From NCBI GenBank assembly GCA_003246625.1, contig QJZR01000007.1, positions 1 to 64,000 on the forward strand: a stretch of 64,000 nt of DNA. Reading direction: 5' to 3'. Shown here one piece after another: positions 1 through 9,377 of this stretch (position 1 is the stretch's first letter; each line of letters opens with the position of its first letter). Source of the DNA: Alphaproteobacteria bacterium (GTDB lineage Bacteria > Pseudomonadota > Alphaproteobacteria > Rhodospirillales > Rhodospirillaceae). The position numbers and the translations under genes are program-made. The notes beneath the pieces were generated by a model. The model saw nothing but the letters and a program-made list of their open reading frames with translations. It had not been told where the DNA came from and ran no database searches.

Positions 1-673
1 ATGTGGCGGCGAAGATGCAGCATGCGACCGGGAACAAGCGTCGGCTTTTCTCCGGCAAGGCGATGGCCGGGCGCAAGGACGCCAGCACGCCGGGGCGGCG
101 CGGAACCGTCTCGCGCGCCATGAGAACGAGAACCGCACACACCGCGAGCGCCGCCATCACGATCAGATAGGGCAGCGTGTGCACCATCTGGCCGGAGCGG
201 ATCACCGTGCCCGACCCGATTGCGCCGATGGTTAGCCCGACCATCGGCCCGCTGCTGGTGATCGCAGGCGCAAGCCAGGGCGATGGGGGGGCGTTATCGG
301 CGATGAATGCTGCAATCGCGCTGGACGCAAGTCCGCAGGCGAGACCGAGGAGCACCCGTCCGCCAATCAGCGGCGCCGCGCTCGGAACATCCAGAAGAAT
401 GCCGCAAGATACCCCGGCCAGCGCAAGCGACAGCAGTGCGACCGGCCGCCGCCCGAGATGGTTGGACACCCGCCCGAAGATGAGCAGCGCGGTGATCGCT
501 CCGGCGAAATAGCTGACCGCGGTCAGGGAGAGGTCCGCATAGGTCAGGCCGTCCTCGGTCCGGTAGATCGCATAAAGCGGAATCGGCGTGGCCGAAGCCG
601 CGAAAACCGCACAGAGGGAAAGCGTGGCCGCGGCAAAGGCGAAGCCGCGGGACTTGACGATGCCTCGGCGCAT
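1..673 (-). CDS. MFS transporter (partial, runs off left edge)
   Basis: Minus-strand frame from ATG at 671-673 reads MRRGIVKSRGFAFAAATLSLCAVFAASATPIPLYAIYRTEDGLTYADLSLTAVSYFAGAITALLIFGRVSNHLGRRPVALLSL; hydrophobic with an MFS-type GRVSNHLGRR loop. Start overlaps the stop of the upstream P460 gene. Confidence 0.8.
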   Translation of the reverse strand, partial: MRRGIVKSRGFAFAAATLSLCAVFAASATPIPLYAIYRTEDGLTYADLSLTAVSYFAGAITALLIFGRVSNHLGRRPVALLSLALAGVSCGILLDVPSAAPLIGGRVLLGLACGLASSAIAAFIADNAPPSPWLAPAITSSGPMVGLTIGAIGSGTVIRSGQMVHTLPYLIVMAALAVCAVLVLMARETVPRRPGVLASLRPAIALPEKSRRLFPVACCIFAAT

Positions 674-1146
674 CAGCGCGCCGCCCGCAAACGGTCGTAG
701 GTGAAAACGAAATCGTTTCCGGCCTGCGACTTGTGACAGGCCAGACAGCGCGTGCCGTCTTCCGCCGGATTGGGCGTCTTGTCCGCCCGGAATTCGCGGT
801 AGTCCCAATCGCCGTTGCGGATATCCTCGGGATAGGCATTGCCCCAGCCCGCGCGCTTTTCCATCACCACGTAGCGATAAAGGCGGTCCTGGCGGTAGTC
901 CTCGAGCATGACGACCGTGCCCTCGGGCAACGGCAGCCCCTGCTTGGCGGCCTCGACCGCCGCGCGGCTGGCGAACAGTTCCTCTCGGATTCCGCCGCGG
1001 TTGACCGTCGCGTAGTGCACGCCGGCCTCATAGCCGTGCGGAAACGCGACCCTCTCGTTTTCCTCCGCCCGGAGTTGCCGGACGCCGGACGTCCCCACCA
1101 GCACGGAGGCGGCAAGCGCGGCAAAAAGGATGTTCTTTACGGTCAA
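673..1146 (-). CDS. Cytochrome P460 family protein
   Basis: 157 aa, signal peptide, single CLACH heme-c motif near the C-terminus, P460-like layout. Confidence 0.75.
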   Translation of the reverse strand: MTVKNILFAALAASVLVGTSGVRQLRAEENERVAFPHGYEAGVHYATVNRGGIREELFASRAAVEAAKQGLPLPEGTVVMLEDYRQDRLYRYVVMEKRAGWGNAYPEDIRNGDWDYREFRADKTPNPAEDGTRCLACHKSQAGNDFVFTYDRLRAAR

Positions 1147-1334
1147 CTGTCGGCCTTTCCAGTCTCGAGGCTCTCCGCGCCCGCGCGGCGGGGCAGATGC
1201 CGCTATATCGAGCGTTCGCTTTCCAAAAGCTAGCTGGGCAAAATTGCATGCCCTTATGGCTTTTTTTCATAAATCCGCGCGAGCGTTAGCCCTATATACA
1301 GATCGCCCCTCCTCAATCGACGGGAACCGATGCC

Positions 1335-2237
1335 GTGACCAAAAAGAACATCAACAGCTTCCTCGCGTTCCTCGCCGTGGCGAAGGAGAGAAGCTTCACC
1401 AAGGCGGCCGCGCAAATCGGCATCTCGCAATCCTCGCTCAGCCACACCATCCGCCAGCTCGAGGCGCGTCTCGGCATCCGTCTGCTGTCGCGCACCACAC
1501 GCAGCGTCGCCCTGACCGAGGCCGGCGAGCGCCTTTTCCTTCGGATCGCACCGAGGTTCGAAGAGATCGAGGCGGAAATCGAGGCGATCGGCGAATTCCG
1601 CGACAGACCATCGGGAAACATCCGCATTTCCGCGACGGACTATGCCATCGAGAAAATCCTCTGGCCGAAGCTCAAGGGGTTCCTGTCCGAATACCCCGAG
1701 ATCAAGCTGGAACTCATCATCGACTACGGCCTGGCGGACATCGTCGCGGACCGCTTCGACGCCGGGGTCCGGCTTGGCGCGCAAGTCGCGAAGGATATGA
1801 TTTCGGTCAAGATCTGCCCCGACGTCCGGTTCGCGGTCGTCGGTTCACCCGCCTACTTCGCGCGCCATCCCAAGCCGACCGTTCCGCAAAACCTAGTGGA
1901 CCACGCGTGCATCACCCTGCGCCTGCCCACGCATGGGGGGCTATATGCCTGGGAATTCGAAAAAGAGGGCGAAGAGCTGCGGGTCCGGGTCGGGGGGCAG
2001 CTCGTCTTCAACAGCGTCTTCCAGGTTCTGAAGGGGTGCTTGGACGGCTTCGGGCTCGGCCACATGCCCGAGGATCTCGCGGCGCCCCACCTGGCCGACG
2101 GAAGCCTCGTGCGCGTACTCGAGGATTGGTGCCCGACGTGGGAAGGGCACCATCTCTATTATCCTAGCCGCCGCCAATCCTCCCCTGCCTTCGCCCTTCT
2201 GGTCGACGCGCTTCGCCATCGCGCGGCGAGAGCCTGA
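1335..2237 (+). CDS. LysR family transcriptional regulator
   Basis: N-terminal LTTR HTH (FLAVAKERSFTKAAAQIGISQSSLSHTIRQLEARLGIRLLSRTTRSVALTEAG); GTG start. Confidence 0.9.
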   Translation: MTKKNINSFLAFLAVAKERSFTKAAAQIGISQSSLSHTIRQLEARLGIRLLSRTTRSVALTEAGERLFLRIAPRFEEIEAEIEAIGEFRDRPSGNIRISATDYAIEKILWPKLKGFLSEYPEIKLELIIDYGLADIVADRFDAGVRLGAQVAKDMISVKICPDVRFAVVGSPAYFARHPKPTVPQNLVDHACITLRLPTHGGLYAWEFEKEGEELRVRVGGQLVFNSVFQVLKGCLDGFGLGHMPEDLAAPHLADGSLVRVLEDWCPTWEGHHLYYPSRRQSSPAFALLVDALRHRAARA

Positions 2238-2272
2238 GCACGGCGACGCTTTCGCTTCGGAAAACAGAAAAA

Positions 2273-2291
2273 CGGCCCCAGGGAGGGGCCG
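2273..2291. terminator. Bidirectional hairpin terminator between convergent genes
   Basis: cggcccc-aggga-ggggccg between the LysR stop and the SDR stop. Confidence 0.6.
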
Positions 2292-2316
2292 CTTCCTCGT
2301 TTGGGCAACGCCCCAA

Positions 2317-3039
2317 CTACCAGGGCAACGGTCCCTGATCGTTGGAGAAGGTGCCGCTGGGGCAGACCTCGCGCAGCGCCAGATCGATCGCGACCACGGC
2401 GGCCTGTTCCGGCGTTCTGGTTCCGGCAAAGTTGGTGGCCTCGGTCGCAGTGTAGCCGGGGCAGATGGCGTTCACCTTGATACCTTTCCCCGAAAGCCGG
2501 TCGGCATAACTGCAGGTCAGGGAATTCACCGCCGCCTTGGAGGCCTGATAGGTCGGCATCTTCGTCTCGGTGTAGGCCCAGCTCGGGTCGGCGCGCAGCC
2601 CGAAAGACGCCAGCTCGGACGAAACGTTGACGATACGCGGATCCTGCGAACGCTCCAGCAGAGGGATCATCGCCTCCGTCAGGCGAACGGTGCCGATCAC
2701 GTTGACCGCCAGCGTGCCTTCCATGCGTGCGCTCGCCGACAGCGACGGGTCGTAATCCAGGGCGATCCCGGCATTGTTGACCAGGACGTCCAGGCGGCCG
2801 TATTCCCGTTCGATCCGCCCGGCCAGCGCCGCAACGCTGGCTCCATCCGTGGTGTCCAGTTGCACCGGCGTGACCTGCAGACCTTCGGCCAGAAGGGGCG
2901 CCGCGGCAGCCGTGCCCCGGGAAAGATCGCGGCACCCGAGGAGCACATGGCATCCCCGGCGGGCGAGACCGGTGGCGATGGCGAGGCCGATGCCGCGATT
3001 GGCGCCGCTGACAAGCGCAAGAATTGTGTCGGTTCCCAT
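2317..3039 (-). CDS. SDR family NAD(P)-dependent oxidoreductase
   Basis: MGTDTILALVSGANRGIGLAIATGL Rossmann motif, NNAG, YxxxK-type YQASKAAVN. Confidence 0.88.
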   Translation of the reverse strand: MGTDTILALVSGANRGIGLAIATGLARRGCHVLLGCRDLSRGTAAAAPLLAEGLQVTPVQLDTTDGASVAALAGRIEREYGRLDVLVNNAGIALDYDPSLSASARMEGTLAVNVIGTVRLTEAMIPLLERSQDPRIVNVSSELASFGLRADPSWAYTETKMPTYQASKAAVNSLTCSYADRLSGKGIKVNAICPGYTATEATNFAGTRTPEQAAVVAIDLALREVCPSGTFSNDQGPLPW

Positions 3040-3162
3040 TTTAACGTCCTTTCTCAGGGGGAGGCGCGCCGGGATCATGGAACGTTCCGGTATCGCCCCG
3101 GAAATTGCTTTGGCCGCCAGACGCAAGGGGCTTGCACGGACGAACCGACATTTCGTATACAA

Positions 3163-3180
3163 CCTCAACTTAACTTGAGG
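3163..3180. promoter_or_regulatory. SoxR-box operator
   Basis: CCTCAACTTAACTTGAGG: one mismatch from the 18-bp dyad CCTCAAGTTAACTTGAGG, in the intergenic region upstream of a soxR-like gene and divergent SDR. Confidence 0.85.
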
Positions 3181-3197
3181 TCAAGTGGATATTCGCC

Positions 3198-3677
3198 ATG
3201 ACGGAAAGCTACCGCCCTTCATCGCTGCTGACGGTCGGCGAAGTGGCCGATCGTGCCGGTGTCGCCATCTCCACCCTGCACTTCTACGAATCCAAGGGGC
3301 TCATCTCGTCCATCCGGACCCGGGGTAACCAGCGCCGGTATTCGAAGGATATTCTCAGGCGGATCGCGATCATCCGGACGGCGCAGGGCCTGGGGATTTC
3401 CCTCAAGGAAATCTGCGGCTTCGTGAAGCCCATCCCCGCCGGAAAAAAGCCGACCGCCGCCGACGTCCGGGAAATGATCGCCACCTGGCGCGGCGTTCTG
3501 CAGAAGCGCATCGATGGACTGACCCAACTGCGCGACCATTTGGACGGCTGCATCGGCTGCGGCTGTCTTTCCTTGGAGGAGTGCCCCTTGCGCAATCCTT
3601 CCGACGAACTGGGAGCAAAAGGGAAAGGGGCCGTGCTTCTGGAAAATGCGCGTTCCGAGCATGCCGCAGCAGATTAA
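3198..3677 (+). CDS. soxR: Redox-sensitive transcriptional activator SoxR (MerR family)
   Basis: MerR HTH plus [2Fe-2S] motif CIGCGCLSLEEC. Confidence 0.92.
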   Translation: MTESYRPSSLLTVGEVADRAGVAISTLHFYESKGLISSIRTRGNQRRYSKDILRRIAIIRTAQGLGISLKEICGFVKPIPAGKKPTAADVREMIATWRGVLQKRIDGLTQLRDHLDGCIGCGCLSLEECPLRNPSDELGAKGKGAVLLENARSEHAAAD

Positions 3678-3795
3678 CCGCCCTCCCACGGCAACGGACC
3701 AAGCAGTCAAGTGAATGGGCCGCTTTCAGGAACTCGGATTGGCGCAGTCATCGTCCGCAATGGAGCATGCTCCAGATAATCTGGATCGCAGGCAG

Positions 3796-3824
3796 GACAC
3801 CTCGGGTCTGAAACCGAGGTGTCC
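3796..3824. terminator. Strong hairpin between soxR and the integrase remnant
   Basis: gacacctcgggt...accgaggtgtc inverted repeat. Confidence 0.45.
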
Positions 3825-3833
3825 CCTTCAGTC

Positions 3834-4485
3834 TTAGATTTCGGTGCATTCCGCGAGATGAAGCGCGCCCTCTATGTCGACGCCAAGGTAGCGGACCGTG
3901 CTCTCGATTTTGGAGTGGCCAAGCAGGATCTGCACGGCACGCAAGTTGCCCGTCTGATTATAGATGATGGACGCTTTGGTGCGGCGCAGAGAATGTGTCC
4001 CGTAGTCCTCCCTACGCAAGCCGATCCCGGTTACCCATTCATCGACGAGACGTCATGCTGGCGGGTGCTGATATGCTTGGCGTGATTGGTCCTACTGGGA
4101 AACATGAAATCGTCGAGCGTGCCTCCTCGACGTTCGAGCCAGGCAAGAATGCTGTTTCGAGCAGGTTCAAGAAGCTCGAACTGAACCGGGCGACCGGTTT
4201 TCTGCTGAACGACGATCTCCCTTGAGCGAACCTGGCCGCCTCTGACGACATCTCCAATTTTCATCTTGACGATGTCGCACCCGCGAAGCTTGCTGTCGAT
4301 CGCTGGCTCGAACATGCGCGATCCCGCAATCTCCGCTCTCGATCCAACCAGAACCGGATAGCCCAAACTTGCTGCGGCTTCAGTGCGCGCTTGGCACCGA
4401 TTTTTTGGCCCGCGTTCCATGGCCGCCGATCTTTCGCACATGGATCATATTCGGAGCATCCCATAGCCGTTCTCCCTTTAGCCAA
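3834..4485 (-). pseudogene. Tyrosine-type recombinase/integrase, broken by two frameshifts
   Basis: Three ORF pieces in three frames: ALKPQQVWAIRFWL.. (4485-~4314), FEPAIDSKLRGCDIVKMKIGDV..KHISTRQ (~4312-~4058), RLVDEWVTGIGLRREDYGTHSLRRTKASIIYNQTGNLRAVQILLGHSKIESTVRYLGVD (to 3834) with R..LRR, LGHS and YLG catalytic motifs. Confidence 0.85.
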
Positions 4486-4671
4486 TTGCGACCGAAGGAA
4501 AGTTGGCGTTCTTCAGTTTCACGCTAAGGGGGGCGAAAGCGGACGGGTTGTTTTTTGGTGCGGGAAAGGCGCCCCGGAATGGCTTAGATGGGCGCAAAGG
4601 GGCCGGTTGCGGTTTTGGCGTTGGGCGCGAGAGAGCATCCTGCCGCGCGGTGGGCGGCGGGGAGTTCGCGG

Positions 4672-4800
4672 CGAAAATAGGAATGGGATGCAAGGGGATT
4701 GGAACCCCGGTCCCCGTGAGGGGGCAAATCGCCCCGGCGGGGCGATTTGAGGGTGGAAATCCCCCGGAGGGAAGCGCCTTGCCGGGTCCGGGCAGCGCCC
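4672..4800. repeat. Mosaic intergenic palindromic repeat, copy A (divergent)
   Basis: ggaatgggatg...accccggtccccgtgagggg, then the perfect inverted repeat CAAATCGCCCC-GGC-GGGGCGATTTG (4725-4749); sits beyond the trpA stop. Confidence 0.5.
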
Positions 4801-4881
4801 GGCCTTTTTGTCGAAGGCGTGCATGCCCGGATCGGGTCCGGGCATGACGCATGCGAGGGGGCGGTGCGTTTCCCGCCTATG

Positions 4882-5727
4882 TTACTTCCGCGCGCCGCGC
4901 ACGCCCTTGGCCAGGTCGGCGACGAAGGCGAGGGCGGTGGGCACCAATTCCGGCTTGGCCTTGCCCTGGTCGTCCAGGCAGGCGGCGAGTTTGTCGATCA
5001 CCGCCGAGCCGACCACGGCGGCGTCGGCGACGCGGGCGATGGCGGCGGCGTTGTCCGGGGTCTTGATGCCGAAGCCGACGGCGACCGGAAGCTGGGTGTG
5101 GCGTTTGATGCGTTTCACCGCGGCCTCCACCGCGTCGGCGGCGGCGGTGGCGGTGCCGGTGATCCCCAGGATCGACACGTAATAGAGGAAGCCCCCCGCG
5201 TATTTCAGGATTTGCGGCAGGCGGGCGTCGTCCGAGGTGGGGGTGGCCAGGCAGATGAAGGCGATGCCCTGGGCCAGCAGCGGCGGTTGCAGTTCGTCGG
5301 CTTCCTCGGGCGGCACGTCGACGACGATAACGCCGTCCACCCCCGCCTGGGCGGCATCCTTGGCGAAGCGTTCGACGCCGTAGGAATCGATGGGGTTGTA
5401 GTAGCCCATCAGGACGATCGGGGTTTCCGTGTCGGTTTCGCGGAAGCCGCGCACCTGGGCCAGGGTATGGTCCATGCAGGCCCCGGCCTTCAGCGCGCGC
5501 AGGGCGGCCCGCTGGATGGCGGGGCCGTCGGCCATCGGGTCGGTGAAGGGCATGCCGAGTTCGATGATGTCGGCGCCCGCGCCGGGCAGTCCGGCCAGCA
5601 GCTTGGCCGAGGTTTCGGCGTCGGGGTCCGAGGCGGCGATATAGATCACCAGTCCGGCGCGGTTTTCCGAGGCCAGCTTGGCGAAGCGGCGGGTCAGGCG
5701 GTTGTTTTTCAGGATGTCGGTCATCAT
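4882..5727 (-). CDS. trpA: Tryptophan synthase alpha chain
   Basis: ELGMPFTDPMADGPAIQ, GFGIKTPDNA motifs. Confidence 0.97.
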   Translation of the reverse strand: MMTDILKNNRLTRRFAKLASENRAGLVIYIAASDPDAETSAKLLAGLPGAGADIIELGMPFTDPMADGPAIQRAALRALKAGACMDHTLAQVRGFRETDTETPIVLMGYYNPIDSYGVERFAKDAAQAGVDGVIVVDVPPEEADELQPPLLAQGIAFICLATPTSDDARLPQILKYAGGFLYYVSILGITGTATAAADAVEAAVKRIKRHTQLPVAVGFGIKTPDNAAAIARVADAAVVGSAVIDKLAACLDDQGKAKPELVPTALAFVADLAKGVRGARK

Positions 5728-6944
5728 CACAGCTCCGTCCCCATGGCCTGCGCCACGGTGTTCACGTCCTTGTCGCCGCGCCCGGACAGGCTGACCAGCA
5801 GGATGTGGTCGGCGGGCAGGCTGCCCGCGACCTTGAGGGCCTGGGCGATGGCGTGCGAGGACTCCAGCGCCGGGATGATGCCTTCCAGACGGGTGGTGCG
5901 GTGGAAGGCGTCGAGGGCCTCGTCGTCGGTGATGGCGACGTAATCGATGCGCCCCGCGTCCTTCAGCCAGGCGTGTTCCGGCCCGACGCCGGGATAGTCG
6001 AGCCCGGCGGAGATGGAATACGCCTCGGTGATTTGGCCGTCCTGGTTTTGCAGCAGATAGGTGCGGCTGCCGTGCAGCACGCCGGAGCGTCCCTTGCCGA
6101 GGGACGCGGCGTGTTCCTCGGTTTCGGTGCCCTTGCCCGCCGCCTCGACGCCGACGATCTTCACCGTGGGTTCGTCGAGGAAGGGATAGAACAGCCCCAT
6201 GGCGTTGGAACCGCCGCCCACCGCCGCGATCAGGGTGTCGGGAAGGCGGCCTTCCATGGTTTGCATCTGCGCCTTGGCTTCCTCGCCGATGATCTTTTGG
6301 AAGTCGCGGACCATCACCGGATAGGGGTGCGGCCCGGCGACGGTGCCGATCAGGTAATAGGTGTCCTCGACGTTGGCGACCCAGTCGCGCATCGCCTCGT
6401 TCATCGCGTCCTTCAGGGTGGCGGCGCCCGAGGTGACGGGCCGGACCTCGGCCCCCAGAAGCTTCATGCGGAAGACGTTGGGCTGCTGGCGGGCGATGTC
6501 CACCGCGCCCATGTAGACGACGCAGGGCAGGCCGAACAGGGCGCACACCGTGGCGGTGGCGACGCCGTGCTGTCCGGCGCCGGTTTCGGCGATGATGCGG
6601 GTCTTGCCCATGCGCTTGGCCAGCAGGATCTGGCCGATGCAGTTGTTGACCTTGTGCGCGCCGGTGTGGTTCAGGTCCTCGCGCTTGAAATAGATCTTGG
6701 CGCCGCCGCAGGCCTGGGTCAGCCGCTCGGCGAAATAGAGCGGGCTGGGGCGGCCGACGAAGTGGGCGAGGTAGCGGGACAGTTCCGCCTGGAAGGCGGG
6801 GTCGTCCTTCGCCGCGTCGAAGGCCTTTTCGACCTCAAGCACCAGGGGCATCAGGGTCTCGGCGACGAAGCGTCCGCCATAGGGGCCGAAGTGGCCGTTC
6901 TCGTCGGGCCCCTTGGCGAAGGAATTGGTCAGAATCGATGTCAT
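5727..6944 (-). CDS. trpB: Tryptophan synthase beta chain
   Basis: [31 protein letters not shown]-lysine motif. Confidence 0.98.
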   Translation of the reverse strand: MTSILTNSFAKGPDENGHFGPYGGRFVAETLMPLVLEVEKAFDAAKDDPAFQAELSRYLAHFVGRPSPLYFAERLTQACGGAKIYFKREDLNHTGAHKVNNCIGQILLAKRMGKTRIIAETGAGQHGVATATVCALFGLPCVVYMGAVDIARQQPNVFRMKLLGAEVRPVTSGAATLKDAMNEAMRDWVANVEDTYYLIGTVAGPHPYPVMVRDFQKIIGEEAKAQMQTMEGRLPDTLIAAVGGGSNAMGLFYPFLDEPTVKIVGVEAAGKGTETEEHAASLGKGRSGVLHGSRTYLLQNQDGQITEAYSISAGLDYPGVGPEHAWLKDAGRIDYVAITDDEALDAFHRTTRLEGIIPALESSHAIAQALKVAGSLPADHILLVSLSGRGDKDVNTVAQAMGTEL

Positions 6945-7046
6945 GTCGTGTGGTCTCGCATCACGAGGGTCGCGGGATGCCGCGTCAAGCGGTCCCGCCA
7001 GAAAGGTTGAATGCCGCGTCGGGGCGGCGAAATCCAGGAAAAAGCG

Positions 7047-7700
7047 TCACCAGCACCCGGTGCCCGCGTTTTTCGCGGCACGGATGAAGGCGGCGATGCG
7101 CGCCGGGTCCTTGGACCCGGGGGCGCTTTCCACGCCGGAGGAGACGTCCACCGCGCCCGCGCCCGAGGCCTTGATCGCCCCGGCCACGGTTTCGGCGGTC
7201 AGCCCACCGGCCAGCATCCAGGGGGTGGCGCCGTTCCATTCGCGCATCAGCTCCCAGGGGAAGGACTGGCCCAGGCCGCCGGTGCGCGGGGCGTCGGCGG
7301 GCGGCTTGGCGTCGAAAAGCAGCCAGTCGGCATGTTCGTCGAAGGCATGCGCGGCGGCGACGTCGGCGGCGGTGGCGACGCCGATCGCCTTGATCACCGG
7401 CAGGCCGAATTCCAGGCGGACCGCGTCGACCCGTTCCGGGGTTTCGTGGCCGTGCAGCTGGATCAGGTCGAGGCGCAGATGGGTCAGCACGGCGGTGAGT
7501 TCGTCGTCGGTGGGGTCGACGAACAGGCCGACCTTCTGCACCTCGGCGGGCAGGGCGTCGGCAAGTTCGGCGGCGGCCTCGGCGGTCAGCGCGCGTGGCG
7601 ATTGCGGGCAGAAGACGAAGCCGACGAAGTCCGCCCCGGCTTCCACCGCCGCGTCCAGGCCGTCGGGTTCGGTGATGCCGCAGATCTTGACCAGGGTCAT
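7047..7700 (-). CDS. trpF: Phosphoribosylanthranilate isomerase
   Basis: MTLVKICGIT, QLHGHE, AVDVSSGVE. Confidence 0.97.
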   Translation of the reverse strand: MTLVKICGITEPDGLDAAVEAGADFVGFVFCPQSPRALTAEAAAELADALPAEVQKVGLFVDPTDDELTAVLTHLRLDLIQLHGHETPERVDAVRLEFGLPVIKAIGVATAADVAAAHAFDEHADWLLFDAKPPADAPRTGGLGQSFPWELMREWNGATPWMLAGGLTAETVAGAIKASGAGAVDVSSGVESAPGSKDPARIAAFIRAAKNAGTGCW

Positions 7701-8437
7701 GACGGGTCGCTCCGCAGCGGCTGCTCGGCGCAGCCGATCGAGGCGGCGATGCGCAGGGCGGCGTCGGCGGGGTCCTTGGCCTGGCTGATCGGGCGGCCGA
7801 TCACCAGGATGTCGGCGCCCTCGCGCAGGGCCTCGGCGGGGGTCATCACCCGCTTTTGGTCGCCGGCCTCGGCCCAGTCCGGGCGGATGCCGGGGACGAT
7901 GCGCAACAGGTGGCCGAATTCCGCCTTCAGCGACTTCGCCTCGTGGGCGGAGCAGACCAGTCCGTCCAGCCCGGCCTCGGCGGCCAGGGCGGCCAGACGG
8001 TGCGCCTGGGCGGAGACGCCGCCCGGCACGCCGACCTGGGCTAGGTCGTCCGCGTCGAAGCTGGTAAGGACGGTGACGCCGATCAGTTTCGGCGGCGCCG
8101 CGTCGACGCTGTCGGCGGCGTCGCAGGCGGCCTGACGCGCCGCCTTCAGCATCGCCAGCCCGCCCGCGGTATGCAGGGTGAGATAGCGGGGGCGCAGGCG
8201 CATCACCGCCTTTACCGAGGCGGCGACGGTATTGGGGATGTCGTGCAGCTTGAGGTCGAGGAAGATGTCCTTGCCGAGGGCGGATTGCACCTCGCGCACG
8301 CCCTGCGGGCCGTTGGCGATGAAGAATTCCAGCCCCAGCTTGAGGCCGCCGACATGGGGCGAGATGCGTTCCGCCAGGGAAACGGCGGCGCCGAGGTCGG
8401 GGGTGTCGATGGCGCAGAAGATCGGGTTGCTGCTCAT
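7697..8437 (-). CDS. pyrF: Orotidine 5'-phosphate decarboxylase
   Basis: IFLDLKLHDIPNTV, VPGIRPDW, VIGRPIS. Confidence 0.97.
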   Translation of the reverse strand: MSSNPIFCAIDTPDLGAAVSLAERISPHVGGLKLGLEFFIANGPQGVREVQSALGKDIFLDLKLHDIPNTVAASVKAVMRLRPRYLTLHTAGGLAMLKAARQAACDAADSVDAAPPKLIGVTVLTSFDADDLAQVGVPGGVSAQAHRLAALAAEAGLDGLVCSAHEAKSLKAEFGHLLRIVPGIRPDWAEAGDQKRVMTPAEALREGADILVIGRPISQAKDPADAALRIAASIGCAEQPLRSDPS

Positions 8438-8475
8438 CAGCGTCTCTCTTGTCGATGGCGGTCCGGCGGGGCGGG

Positions 8476-8796
8476 TCAGGCCGGGGTGTCCGGCGCGGGC
8501 AGGGCCTTGGCGGCGGGCGCGGCGCGCAGGGCCTCGACCTCCTGGGACAGGGCGCGGGCCTTGGCCTCGGCCTTGGCGGCGCGGGCGGAGGCACGGCTGC
8601 CCGCCCCCGCCCAGCCGAAGAACAATCCGACCAGCAGACCGGCGGCCAGGGCCCCCAGCACCGCCAGATAGACGCTCACGCGCACCGAGAAGGGCAACGG
8701 CCACAGGTCGAAATCGACGTCCTGGCGGTTGGCCACGGCAAAGGCGACGGCCGCGACGGCGACCGGAAGGCCGATGATCCAGGATACGATGCGCAC
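8476..8796 (-). CDS. LapA family (DUF1049) membrane protein
   Basis: Two TM segments, FAVANRQDVDFDLWPLPF motif; between ihfB and pyrF. Confidence 0.75.
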   Translation of the reverse strand: MRIVSWIIGLPVAVAAVAFAVANRQDVDFDLWPLPFSVRVSVYLAVLGALAAGLLVGLFFGWAGAGSRASARAAKAEAKARALSQEVEALRAAPAAKALPAPDTPA

Positions 8797-8824
8797 GATG
8801 AACTTACCTTTTTCGGTGGCGGCG

Positions 8825-9115
8825 TCAGTCGGCGGCGCCGTCGTTGATCAGGTCGCGAAGCTGCTTGCCGGTCTTGAAGTACGGCACCACCTTGGAGCCG
8901 ACGCGCACGGCGTCGCCGGTGCGCGGGTTGCGGCCGGTGCGGGCGTCGCGGGTCTTGGTCGAGAACGCGCCGAAGCCGCGCAGTTCCACCCGGTCGCCGC
9001 GGGCGAGCGCGATGGTGATTTCCTCGAAGATGGTGGCCACGATCCGCTCCACATCCCGCTGATAGAGGTGCGGGTTGCGTTCGGCCAGGCGAGCGATCAG
9101 TTCAGACTTTGTCAT
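8825..9115 (-). CDS. ihfB: Integration host factor subunit beta
   Basis: [38 protein letters not shown]-binding arm. Confidence 0.95.
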   Translation of the reverse strand: MTKSELIARLAERNPHLYQRDVERIVATIFEEITIALARGDRVELRGFGAFSTKTRDARTGRNPRTGDAVRVGSKVVPYFKTGKQLRDLINDGAAD

Positions 9116-9324
9116 AGCGTGCGATCCCCGACGGTTCGAAGGGGGCGGTCTGCGCCCCGATGCATGCCGAAGCCTTTGATCTTCCGGGCGGAAAAATCCC
9201 CGGCCGGAGAAACCGAAAAGCCGTCCTGACGATTACGTGCCACCCAGACTGCCAGATTTCAACCCCAGCATCAAGGTTAACCCTCTCAAGGGAAAGCCTT
9301 TTTCAGAATCGTCATGGAAAATGA

Positions 9325-9353
9325 AAAACGCCGCCCGATGGGGGCGGCGTTTT
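9325..9353 (-). terminator. rpsA terminator
   Basis: aaaacgccgccc..gggggcggcgtttt hairpin just past the rpsA stop. Confidence 0.7.
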
Positions 9354-9377
9354 CCGTGTCGCGACTCCGCGAAGGAA

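Noticed and set aside
294-839. 181-aa minus ORF and other small ORFs at 177-1270
   Set aside because: Out of frame with the MFS and P460 genes; Arg/Pro-rich high-GC artefacts.
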